A DNA stretch of 6,052 nt from Planctomycetota bacterium (GCA_016872875.1 VGYW01000483.1:1-6052); one strand, 5' to 3'. Shown: positions 1-5,956, counted from the first letter of the stretch. Program-made: numbers and translations. Notes: generated from the sequence alone by a model not told the origin.

Positions 1-27
1 GGCGACACGCGGCTCGCGTTTAGGGGG

Positions 28-52
28 AGGGACAGGCGGGCCGCACGTCCCT
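28..52. repeat. Small inverted repeat in gene-free DNA
   Basis: AGGGAC at 28-33 is the exact reverse complement of GTCCCT at 47-52, around a 13-base GC-rich centre. It resembles the short palindromic elements elsewhere in the window but shares no clear core with them. No gene is visible in 1-72. Confidence 0.45.
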
Positions 53-72
53 ACGCCGAAGTCGTGGCCGCC

Positions 73-365
73 CCATACTGGATCACGCCCCCGCGGCGGC
101 GGCGCGGTTGATTCAGAATGGCGGGAAGGCCCTGGAGCCGCCCGGATCGCCAAAGCGCCCATAGTGGGTCAAACGGCTGCGCGCGGTTGATACAGTATGG
201 GAAAAAAGGCCAGGGGTGCGTCCGGATCGCCAAAGCGCCCATAGTGGGTCAAACACCTGTGTCGCGCAGGTGATACAGTATGGCGGGACTGCCCCGGAAG
301 CCGCCGGATGGCCAAAGCGCCCATAGTGGTTCAACTATAGGGGCAGCGCGGGTGATTCAGAATGG
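73..365. repeat. Array of four palindromes, ~80-bp period
   Basis: A motif close to TTGATACAGTATGG occurs eight times in alternating orientation: inverted near 73, 160, 239 and 322, and direct near 107, 186, 270 and 352. Each inverted/direct pair makes an imperfect palindrome (73-121, 160-200, 239-283, 322-365) with about 9 to 11 of 13-14 arm positions matching. The third also has a perfect inner stem, CACCTG at 254-259 with CAGGTG at 267-272. The palindromes are joined by similar ~37-bp linkers ending in GGATCGCCAAAGCGC or near it (143-157, 223-237, 305-319). The array begins about 40 bp past the stop codon of the last operon gene. It accounts for the gene-free stretch 73-365; 366-406 shows nothing recognisable. 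Function is unknown; an intergenic palindromic repeat cluster (BIME-like) or a set of transcript 3'-end hairpins are both possible. Confidence 0.85.
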
Positions 366-406
366 GGGATGGGGGCAAAGGAATCGGCGGGCGGCTTGCG
401 AGCTGC

Positions 407-1300
407 CTATTCCTTTGTGGCCTTGGCGTGGCACTCCTTCACGTAGTCGCGCGACTTGGCGAGGGCCTCCGCCATTGCGTCCGGCGGCATGTGGTGGTGG
501 GTGAAGAGGTTGAGGCAGCCGCCGTACTCCACCTTCGCGAGGGCCTTGAGCCAGGGGACGAGGTCCGTGGGGCCGTGGCCGGGCAACTCGTTCACGCCGG
601 GCGCGTGTTGCCAGGCATAGAAGAAGAGAAGCTGCTTGCCGCAGGCGAGGATGGCCTCCTCGACCGACATCTTGCCGGCCTGGACGTGGTAGGGTGCGAG
701 CGCGATGCCGAGGCGCGGCGACTGGTTGAGGTCCACGAACGCCTTCATCGAGTCAATGCTGTTCAGGAGCGAGCCGCCGTGGTTCTCGATGGCGAGGCGC
801 GAGTTGTGCTTCTCGCAGAGCTCGGCCTGCGGCTTGAGGGTCTCGAGGTATGCCTTCATACGCGAGGTCAGCTCCTCCGGCTTGGCTGCGCCCGCGCTGC
901 CCTGGACGGCGACGCCGCCGCCGCACTTGCCGAGGAACTCGGCGTACCTGGGGTAGCCGCCGACGTAGACCGAGAAGGCGAAGAGCTTGAGGTTGTGCTT
1001 TGCGAGCAGGTCCTTCAGCCCGTCGGCGCCCAGGCGGTCCTTCGCGTCGTCGAGGTGCCTGCACCCTTGGAAGGCCGACCAGATGTCAATGGCCTCGAAG
1101 CCGAGCTTGCCGATCCGCTCGCAGGCCTCCTCCAGGCTCAGGCCTCGGAAGTGGTTGGAGGAGGTGGAGAGGCGCAGGGGCCACTTGGCCGGCGCCTCCC
1201 CCGCGGCCGCCTGCCCTGCGGCCCAGGCCGCCGCGCCCATTGCCAGCAATGGGCACCCGCCGCTGGCCGCCAGGAACTCCCGCCGACTCGTTTCGCCCAT
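407..1300 (-). CDS. Tat-exported sugar phosphate isomerase/epimerase-like TIM-barrel protein
   Basis: A 297-residue protein of the xylose-isomerase-like TIM-barrel (AP_endonuc_2) superfamily. Residues 5-10 are SRREFL, a twin-arginine signal, followed by a hydrophobic Ala-rich stretch to about residue 33, so the protein should be exported folded. The first barrel strand starts near residue 42 (PLRLSTSS); later landmarks are AIENHGG (170-176), LGIALAPYHV (198-206), FYAWQH (227-232) and LNLFTHHH (263-270). The candidate metal site keeps E172, H174, H205 and H232. The Asp usual before the APYH histidine, and the Glu usual in the last strand (here Asn/Leu in LNLF), appear absent. The ATG at 1300 is chosen because it directly precedes the Tat motif and has GGGGGA seven bases upstream; the 45-residue in-frame extension has no protein-like features. 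It is the last gene of the apparent operon, 70 bp after the mutase-like gene. Family assignment is firm; the substrate is unknown, and a sugar or sugar-derivative epimerisation is inference. Confidence 0.88.
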   Translation of the reverse strand: MGETSRREFLAASGGCPLLAMGAAAWAAGQAAAGEAPAKWPLRLSTSSNHFRGLSLEEACERIGKLGFEAIDIWSAFQGCRHLDDAKDRLGADGLKDLLAKHNLKLFAFSVYVGGYPRYAEFLGKCGGGVAVQGSAGAAKPEELTSRMKAYLETLKPQAELCEKHNSRLAIENHGGSLLNSIDSMKAFVDLNQSPRLGIALAPYHVQAGKMSVEEAILACGKQLLFFYAWQHAPGVNELPGHGPTDLVPWLKALAKVEYGGCLNLFTHHHMPPDAMAEALAKSRDYVKECHAKATKE

Positions 1301-1307
1301 CGCCAGG

Positions 1308-1313
1308 TCCCCC
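1308..1313 (-). promoter_or_regulatory. Ribosome binding site of the isomerase-like gene
   Basis: GGGGGA on the minus strand lies seven bases before the ATG at 1300. It supports the start just before the Tat motif over the longer open frame. Confidence 0.55.
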
Positions 1314-1370
1314 AACAGAGGCCAACTGTCCCCCCAGCGCCCCCCAGTGTAGCCGCAGCGTCCCGCGGCG

Positions 1371-3281
1371 TCAAGCGGGCAGTGCTCCGACCTGTGCCAT
1401 CCGTTCCGCGGCGGACAGAGGGTTCCCGTCCGCATCCACGACCTTCACGGCACCGCGCACGAGGCGGGTGCGCCACTGGGTGGCGCGGGCGAACTCGTCG
1501 CGGCACTCCCAGAGGTAGGGGACGGGGAGGAAGCCGCGGGCGAAGACCTGGTAGAGGCCCTGGGCGCTGTAAGGGTGAGACACCTGGGCTTCGATTGCGC
1601 GCAGGATGGTGCGGCTCTCGGCGAGGAGCTCGGCGGTGCGGCGGGCGGCCTCGGGGTGGGCCGCCATGTCGTCTACGTCGCCCGTGGCCCTCAGGCGCCG
1701 GTATTCGTCCAGGGCGTGGCGGGTGAGCTGGATGCTCTCGTTGACGACGGCGGGGTCGGCGAGGTGGGATGCCTCGGAGTAGCTGACGACGTGGATGACG
1801 GGCGGGCTGGGGGCTGGTGGCTCAGGCCTCTGGCCTGAGTCGTCACAGGCGGGACGCCTGTGCCACCAAGGCTCGATGTCGTCCATCAGCGCGGTCACGG
1901 CGGCCAGTTGCGCCCTGGCCTTCGCCAGGTCGTGGGAGAAGTAGTCGAGTCCGCCGCGCGGTTGGAGGACCACGCGGAAGCGCCCATCCTCCAGCTCGCG
2001 GACGAGATGGAGCATGGCCCTGGCCTTTGCGAGGTCGGCGACGCCCCAGGTGGCCTTTGGGGTGTTGAGCATGGCCTGGAGGACGAGGTGTCGGACGCCG
2101 CAGGCCTTTGCGGCCCGCGCGGCGAGCACGCCGGCCACGACGTAGGCCGCGTCGTCGGCGCCGCGGAAGGCGAAGTGGTGGGAGACGTTGGGCTCGTAGG
2201 GCTTGCCCGTCGTGGCAATGTAGCGCAGTGCCTCGACGTGCTGCTCGAGGTTCTCCCGCACGGCGTAGGGGCCGCGCCCGTCAATGCGGCAGAACCACCA
2301 GAGCGACAGGGTGTGCCACGCGATGTGAATCGTCTCCTCGTACATGCGGGCCAGAGCCGGGATGTCCCTGGTTCCGGCATAGGAGCGGACGAGCATGGGC
2401 CGCGCGGCCTGCCAGACGGCGGCGAACTCGGCGGGGGAGTTGAGCGGCACGCCGCCCCCGTTGGGGCGGGTGCCCCAATTCTCGCCGAACGCCGATTGGG
2501 TGAGCTGCGAGGTGCCGATGGAGAGGACGTCGAGCAGCCCCGCGGCCGCGAGCTGGCGGGTCCAGTCGAGGAACCGCCGGACGGCTTCCTCCCTGTCGGG
2601 CAGGTAGGGTCCCACGTGTGCCCGCATGATGGGTGGTAGTCGGTTGTCGCGGCCGTGGCGCAGGCGGGCCAGGAGGGTGTCGGCCCGCGTGCCGAAGCCA
2701 TCATAGCCGCTCCTGTCCACGGGCTTCACGCCCAGGTAGTCGCCCCGGCGGACGAGGTCGCGGCCGAAGGCCAGGCGGGCATCGTCGTAAGCCATGCCCT
2801 CGGCGAGGTCGGCGGGCACCACGCTGGGCGGCAGGCCCAGGATGCGAAGCGTCTCGGCAGGCGTCTCGTCGCCCGCGAAGACGCCGGCGGCCTCTGGCAC
2901 CCGCTGGCGGACTCGCTCGCAGGCCTGGGGGAGGCCGGCGAAGAAGAGGGCCTTGAGCGGGCCGCCCTGCTCGCGCAGGAGGCGGCGGGCCTTCAGCTCG
3001 TGGACCAGGCGCTCGAAGAGCGCCGCGCCGTCGGCGGGGTCGAGCCGGTAGCTGAAGCCGAGGACGGTCACGCGGTTCTCGCGCAGCCATCGCTCGAAGC
3101 GCGCGGCCTGGGCCGGGTTGGCGGCTTGCCCGGCGGCTTCGCAGGCCGCGGCATCGGCCTCCAGGGCGCGGTAGCCGCAGTCCTGGAGCAACTGGCGGAC
3201 CGAGCTGACGCCGAGGGTGTGGGCGTCGAGCGCCGGCCTGACCAGCCCGAAGCAATCGGCTCGGCTCACGCTGGCCCTCAT
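1371..3281 (-). CDS. B12-binding domain fused to glutamate-mutase-epsilon-like barrel
   Basis: A 636-residue protein that I read as both parts of a cobalamin-dependent carbon-skeleton mutase in one chain. Residues 12-152 resemble the small B12-binding subunit (GlmS, MutS): DAHTLG (19-24) is the DxHxxG motif whose His21 would be the lower axial cobalt ligand, GFSYRL (75-80) sits where SxL is expected, FFAGL (113-117) replaces the GG-containing strand, and GDETPAETLRILGL (137-150) matches the domain's end. Residues about 215-470 resemble the large epsilon subunit (GlmE): MRAHVG (219-224), NGGGVPLN (274-281), VRSYAGTRD (298-306), then YEPNVSHH (362-369) and an Ala-rich helix. The tail (about 494-636) resembles the epsilon C-terminus. 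Residues 472-489 come from a palindromic repeat. The ATG at 3281 places the B12 domain near the N-terminus as in GlmS; the 26-residue extension to 3359 is encoded by a TGGA-type repeat and is rejected. Substrate unknown; a degenerate mutase-like or other B12 enzyme is possible. Confidence 0.78.
   Translation of the reverse strand: MRASVSRADCFGLVRPALDAHTLGVSSVRQLLQDCGYRALEADAAACEAAGQAANPAQAARFERWLRENRVTVLGFSYRLDPADGAALFERLVHELKARRLLREQGGPLKALFFAGLPQACERVRQRVPEAAGVFAGDETPAETLRILGLPPSVVPADLAEGMAYDDARLAFGRDLVRRGDYLGVKPVDRSGYDGFGTRADTLLARLRHGRDNRLPPIMRAHVGPYLPDREEAVRRFLDWTRQLAAAGLLDVLSIGTSQLTQSAFGENWGTRPNGGGVPLNSPAEFAAVWQAARPMLVRSYAGTRDIPALARMYEETIHIAWHTLSLWWFCRIDGRGPYAVRENLEQHVEALRYIATTGKPYEPNVSHHFAFRGADDAAYVVAGVLAARAAKACGVRHLVLQAMLNTPKATWGVADLAKARAMLHLVRELEDGRFRVVLQPRGGLDYFSHDLAKARAQLAAVTALMDDIEPWWHRRPACDDSGQRPEPPAPSPPVIHVVSYSEASHLADPAVVNESIQLTRHALDEYRRLRATGDVDDMAAHPEAARRTAELLAESRTILRAIEAQVSHPYSAQGLYQVFARGFLPVPYLWECRDEFARATQWRTRLVRGAVKVVDADGNPLSAAERMAQVGALPA
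1815..1868. repeat. 54-bp palindromic element inside the mutase-like gene
   Basis: Outer arms TGGTGGC (1815-1821) and GCCACCA (1862-1868) are perfect complements. Between them are two perfect 8-bp hairpins with 3-base loops: CTCAGGCC/GGCCTGAG (1821-1828, 1832-1839) and CACAGGCG/CGCCTGTG (1844-1851, 1855-1862). This would fold as a three-way junction. The element is exactly 18 codons and encodes W472 to P489, between the barrel and the C-terminal segment, so the frame is kept. The encoded stretch (Arg, Pro, Cys, Asp rich) looks like a linker. The element resembles ACAGGCG-type palindromes I recall from planctomycete-like genomes; that recollection is not checked. Confidence 0.85.
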
Positions 3282-3317
3282 GGTCTGACCCCAAGGCCTG
3301 TTGTGGCCGGTGATGAG

Positions 3318-3366
3318 TGGATGAATGGATGGGTGGATGGGTGTCTGACAATCATCCATTCATCCA
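3318..3366. repeat. 14-bp inverted repeat from opposed TGGA/TCCA microsatellites
   Basis: TGGATGAATGGATG (3318-3331) is the perfect reverse complement of CATCCATTCATCCA (3353-3366), with a 21-base loop. The surrounding DNA is low-complexity GGATG-type repeat on the left and CATCC-type on the right. It fills most of the 94-bp gap between the dehydrogenase stop and the mutase-like start. There is no T-run, so it is not a canonical terminator; it could be a processing or stability hairpin in a shared transcript. Confidence 0.8.
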
Positions 3367-3375
3367 ACCATCCAA

Positions 3376-4992
3376 TCATCCCCTTTGGCTGCGGCCAACG
3401 GCCGCATTGCGATCAGAACTGGGCTCGGCGCCGACGACGAGGAAGCGGATGTCCTTGACGCTCATGCCGCGGATGCCGAGCTGGTCCACTGTGCGGCCCT
3501 CGGCCCAGTAGTCCACCCCGTGCATGACGGAGGCGAGCGCGATGATGGCGCGTGTGGCCGGCGTGGGGACCCCGAGCATCTCGCCGATGGAGGCGATGGG
3601 CACGAGGCTCGCGGGGACGTCCTCGGAAATGTAGCGGTGCTGGACCGTGCCAGGGGCCTTGATGCCGCCGTAGCCGGGGTTCGCGCGCATCGCGTCCAGG
3701 AGCGTCCGCCCCGCGGCGTCGTAGGCCAGGTAGAGCCACTCGCGCGCGGTGTTGGCCCTGATGCCGAGCGCGGCGGCCACGGCCACCCGCTCTCTGTCCA
3801 CCGCCTCGAGCACCGCGGCCACGGCGGGGGTGACGCCCTCGACATAGTACTCGAAGTCGCCGTGGGTGTCCTCGATCCGCGCGGCGTTGAGGACGGTTAT
3901 CGCCGGGTGGAACACGGCGCCGATGTTGTCCAGGCTCGTCTTCAGCACGTTGTCGCCGGGGACGAACTGAGGCAGGGCCTTGCGGATGACCGGCAACACA
4001 TCCACCACCTGGTACGAGGGGAGCGTAGCGAGGGGCACGGAGTTCTTGATGCCGAAGATGTGCACCTGGCCTGGGTTGGTGACGCGCGAGGCGTAGAGGA
4101 GCGTCTGGGCCTCGGCGATGTAGGGCCGGACGGCGGGGTTGCGCTCCCTGAGCACCCGGGCCACTTCCAGCGCGCCGCCCGTGCGGCCGGGGTTCAGCAC
4201 GATTATCTGCCCGTCCTTGATGTGCGGCGCAGCTATCTCGGCCATGCTCTTGTGGGCCGTGGCGGGCACCACCACCATTAGCACGTCCGCGCCGCTTACG
4301 GCCTGGGCGGGGTCGGCCGTGACGTTGCTGAGTGCGGCGAGGCCTTCGAGCTCGCCAGTGACCTCGATGCCGCCGCGCGCCTGGACGGCCCCCAGGCGCT
4401 CGGGCGTGCGGTTGAAGAGCGCCACCTTGTAGCCGCTGAGGGCCAGGTGGTCGGCCATGGCCATGCCGCCGTTCCCTGCGCCGAGCACGCAGAAGGCGGG
4501 CTGGCCGTCGCCGGCCTCGATCTCCCCCAGCGGCTCTTCGGCTGCCGCGAGCCGGCTCATCAGCTCCTGAGGCGATGCGGCGCCGACCAGCCCCTCCACG
4601 ATGTCGTCCTGCTGGCAGAGCCTGGCCAGGCGGCCCAGCACTCGCAGATAGAGGGCGTGGGTCTCGGGCGCGCTGAGCAGCACGACGATCAGGTGGGCGC
4701 GCCGCCCGCCCGAGGACGCCCAGGGCACGCCCTCGCGCGAGACGCCGACGGCCACGAGCAACTGCCTGATGGCCGCAGTGACCGCGTGCGGGAGGGCGAC
4801 GCAGCGCGAGGCGAGCGGGTAGAGCGTGGAGCCGGCGCGCTCGCGCGCCGCAATGTCCTTGACGGCCAGAGCCGCGTCCACCGGCCGCTTCTGGGCGAGG
4901 AGGCCCACGAGTTGCGCGATGGCCGCCTCGCCGCTCGGCGCGGCAAGGTCCGTGGCCACCGCCTCGGGCGCGAGCATGGCAGAGATCCGCAT
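3376..4992 (-). CDS. PTS EIIA domain fused to opine/octopine dehydrogenase
   Basis: A 538-residue two-domain protein. Residues 1-150 match the fructose/nitrogen-type EIIA fold: RERAGSTLYPLASRCVALPH (50-69) corresponds to the ER..ST....gvAiPH signature, so His69 is the expected phosphoryl acceptor. From about 165 it is an NAD(P)-dependent octopine/nopaline dehydrogenase-family enzyme: CVLGAGNGGMAMADHLA (168-184) is the GxGxxG-type Rossmann motif, VVVPATAH (240-247) and LNPGRTGG (265-272) are typical strands, and NIGAVFHP (356-363) carries the family's catalytic histidine, His362. The C-terminal part has GVTPAVAAVLEAVDRERVAV (385-404), an RYISEDVP segment and GRTVDQLG, all usual for the family. 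The family reduces or oxidises a C-N bond between an amino acid and a 2-oxo acid. The ATG at 4992 has AGGAG eight bases upstream; 177 in-frame codons further upstream overlap the neighbour gene and do not look like protein. It lies between the membrane protein and the mutase-like gene. Domain calls are firm; the substrate, and control of activity by His69 phosphorylation, are inference. Confidence 0.93.
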   Translation of the reverse strand: MRISAMLAPEAVATDLAAPSGEAAIAQLVGLLAQKRPVDAALAVKDIAARERAGSTLYPLASRCVALPHAVTAAIRQLLVAVGVSREGVPWASSGGRRAHLIVVLLSAPETHALYLRVLGRLARLCQQDDIVEGLVGAASPQELMSRLAAAEEPLGEIEAGDGQPAFCVLGAGNGGMAMADHLALSGYKVALFNRTPERLGAVQARGGIEVTGELEGLAALSNVTADPAQAVSGADVLMVVVPATAHKSMAEIAAPHIKDGQIIVLNPGRTGGALEVARVLRERNPAVRPYIAEAQTLLYASRVTNPGQVHIFGIKNSVPLATLPSYQVVDVLPVIRKALPQFVPGDNVLKTSLDNIGAVFHPAITVLNAARIEDTHGDFEYYVEGVTPAVAAVLEAVDRERVAVAAALGIRANTAREWLYLAYDAAGRTLLDAMRANPGYGGIKAPGTVQHRYISEDVPASLVPIASIGEMLGVPTPATRAIIALASVMHGVDYWAEGRTVDQLGIRGMSVKDIRFLVVGAEPSSDRNAAVGRSQRG

Positions 4993-5000
4993 TGGCCTGT

Positions 5001-5005
5001 CTCCT
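5001..5005 (-). promoter_or_regulatory. Ribosome binding site of the EIIA-dehydrogenase gene
   Basis: AGGAG on the minus strand, eight bases before the ATG at 4992. It fixes the start of the EIIA domain and rules out the long upstream open frame. Confidence 0.7.
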
Positions 5006-5032
5006 GAAGCGGGCTCACTTCGCCCATGCGAT

Positions 5033-5105
5033 GTGGGCGGGGCGTCTCTGCCCCGCGCGCCTGGGGGCGTCACTGCCCCACGCGGGGCGCGGAGGCCCCG
5101 CCCAC
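5033..5105. repeat. 73-bp palindromic element spanning a gene end
   Basis: Outer arms GTGGGCGGGGC (5033-5043) and GCCCCGCCCAC (5095-5105) are perfect 11-bp complements. Inside, GGGGC/GCCCC arms recur around short centres at 5039-5054 and 5064-5079, and GCGGGGC/GCCCCGC at 5082-5101, so several alternative hairpins are possible. The stop codon of the membrane protein (5070-5072) and its last eleven codons lie inside the element; the rest fills most of the 77-bp gap to the EIIA-dehydrogenase start. Confidence 0.8.
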
Positions 5106-5474
5106 CAGCCGCGCGATAGCCCAGGCGAGAAGGGAGACGACGAGGAGCGCGATGGCGTAGCGCCGCCAGTGGGCCATCGTGGCGGGCTCGTTGGTCACCG
5201 TCAGCCCGCCCAGCTTCCTGACATCCAGATAGCGAAGCCCGATGATGAGGGCAACCGTGCCCCAGAACGCCGCGTCCACCAGCGACAGCGCCGGGGCGCT
5301 CATGGCCAGGTGCACGGCCATGAAGAAGAGGGCGCCGTTGCCCAGCACCATCCAGCAGACCCTGACCAGGCAGCCGCCCACGGTGGCGACGCTGGGGGCC
5401 TGCTGGGCCTTTGCGGGGGCATCTTGCGCGGAGCGCGCCTTGGGAGAGGGCCTCTCGGCCCGATGGGTGGACAT
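5070..5474 (-). CDS. Small three-helix membrane protein, function unknown
   Basis: A 134-residue protein that I do not recognise. Residues 1-32 are polar and Ala/Lys/Arg/Pro rich, likely cytoplasmic. Three hydrophobic segments follow: about 37-57 (CLVRVCWMVLGNGALFFMAV region), 64-82 (LVDAAFWGTVALIIGLRYL) and 106-124 (YAIALLVVSLLAWAIARL). A conserved-looking RYLDVRKL sits after the second helix. The last eleven residues are encoded by a palindromic repeat and are probably not native. Start: the ATG at 5474 has GGAGG five bases upstream; a GTG at 5489 would add five residues but would place GGAGG inside the gene. It is the first gene after the promoter at 5603-5631 and precedes the EIIA-dehydrogenase gene by 77 bp. 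A transport-accessory role is possible from context only. Confidence 0.8.
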   Translation of the reverse strand: MSTHRAERPSPKARSAQDAPAKAQQAPSVATVGGCLVRVCWMVLGNGALFFMAVHLAMSAPALSLVDAAFWGTVALIIGLRYLDVRKLGGLTVTNEPATMAHWRRYAIALLVVSLLAWAIARLVGGASAPRVGQ

Positions 5475-5596
5475 AGCCGCCTCCAGCACTGCCTAATCGC
5501 CTGCTGGATGGCGGCCCGACCACCCAAGAAACCTACGGCAACGCCGGTGCTGCCGCACCCTTGTGCGCCCGGCCGCCTCGGGAAGCGGGCCGGGCA
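5475..5596 (-). promoter_or_regulatory. Structured 5' leader of the operon
   Basis: If transcription starts about seven bases past the -10 box, the leader is roughly 120 nt. It begins with an 8-bp hairpin, GCCCGGCC/GGCCGGGC (5567-5574 with 5588-5595), followed by a 5-bp tetraloop hairpin, GGTGC/GCACC (5546-5550 with 5555-5559). I could not match it to a known riboswitch, and I saw no clear cobalamin box despite the B12 enzyme downstream. Neither hairpin is followed by a T-run. Confidence 0.4.
5480..5484 (-). promoter_or_regulatory. Ribosome binding site of the membrane protein gene
   Basis: GGAGG on the minus strand, five bases before the ATG at 5474. It favours this ATG over the in-frame GTG at 5489. 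Confidence 0.65.
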
Positions 5597-5602
5597 ATCT
5601 GC

Positions 5603-5631
5603 ATTATAGCGCTTCGCGCGCTCCGGCTCAA
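5603..5631 (-). promoter_or_regulatory. Sigma70-type promoter of the operon
   Basis: On the minus strand, TTGAGC (5626-5631; four of six consensus bases) is separated by exactly 17 bp from TATAAT (5603-5608; perfect). The spacer holds an AGCGC/GCGCT dyad (5608-5612, 5618-5622) that could bind a regulator. The -35 box overlaps the stop codon of the efflux-pump fragment. It is the only strong promoter-like site I see upstream of the four genes. Confidence 0.65.
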
Positions 5632-5825
5632 GCGGCAGCGGCGAAACGCCGCTTGTAGGCCATGCAATAGACCATGGGCACGACGACGAGGGTGAAGGCC
5701 GTCGAGACGGCGAGGCCGAAGATGAGCGCCCAGGCCAGCCCCGAGAAGATGGGATCAGGCGTGATGGGCCAAGCCGCGAGCACCGAGGTGACCGAGGTGA
5801 GGAAGATGGGCTGCGTGCGGCCTCG
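5628..5825 (-). pseudogene. C-terminal remnant of an RND-family efflux pump
   Basis: About 65 residues match the end of RND (AcrB/CzcA-like) inner-membrane pump proteins: RTQPIFLTSVTSVLAAWPI is the typical start of the penultimate helix region (family form R.RPILmTslTtil), followed by DPIFSGLAWALIFGLA and STAFTLVVVPMVYCM, the last transmembrane helix and the usual VVP.(L/V)Y ending, then a short basic tail. Full pumps exceed 1000 residues. The frame stays open up to about 6014, but the upstream 63 codons do not look like RND sequence and are encoded by repeats and apparent non-coding DNA. This is therefore a truncated relic or the edge of a rearrangement; an assembly join is another explanation. 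Confidence 0.75.
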
Positions 5826-5927
5826 ACCTTGGCCACCTGCGACACGATTCTCCACAGACGCGACGGCTTGCCCACGACGTCCGGCCTCCGTGACAGTGAG
5901 TGGCGAATGAGCGCTCCTTGGCCCTAG

Positions 5928-5951
5928 CCCGCATTTCTCACGAAATGCGGG
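5928..5951. repeat. Perfect 10-bp hairpin, GCATTTC type
   Basis: CCCGCATTTC (5928-5937) and GAAATGCGGG (5942-5951) pair perfectly around the loop TCAC. There is no T-run on either side, so terminator function is not supported. It sits upstream of the efflux-pump remnant, next to a heptamer repeat. Confidence 0.8.
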
Positions 5952-5956
5952 AAATC

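Noticed and set aside
113..334. Minus-strand open frames with a repeated FDPLWALWRSGR peptide
   Set aside because: The repetition comes from the DNA repeat array; there is no ribosome binding site and no protein-like character.
73..365. CRISPR-like array at the left end
   Set aside because: The period is ~80 bp, motifs alternate in orientation, the linkers are similar to each other rather than unique, and no cas gene is present.
362..1726. 454-codon plus-strand open frame
   Set aside because: It is antisense to the isomerase and mutase genes, with Arg/Gly-rich composition typical of GC-rich shadow frames.
2655..3458. 267-codon plus-strand open frame, and similar ones at 1860-2639 and 3385-4281
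   Set aside because: All are antisense to well-supported genes with recognisable domains and show no family motifs.
4993..5523. N-terminal extension of the EIIA-dehydrogenase frame
   Set aside because: It overlaps the membrane protein gene, lacks protein-like sequence, and the ATG at 4992 has a good AGGAG site.
5475..5596. Cobalamin riboswitch in the operon leader
   Set aside because: It was looked for because of the B12 enzyme, but I could not find a B12-box-like segment; only two simple hairpins are evident.
5928..5951. Rho-independent terminator
   Set aside because: The stem is perfect but no T-run follows on either strand.
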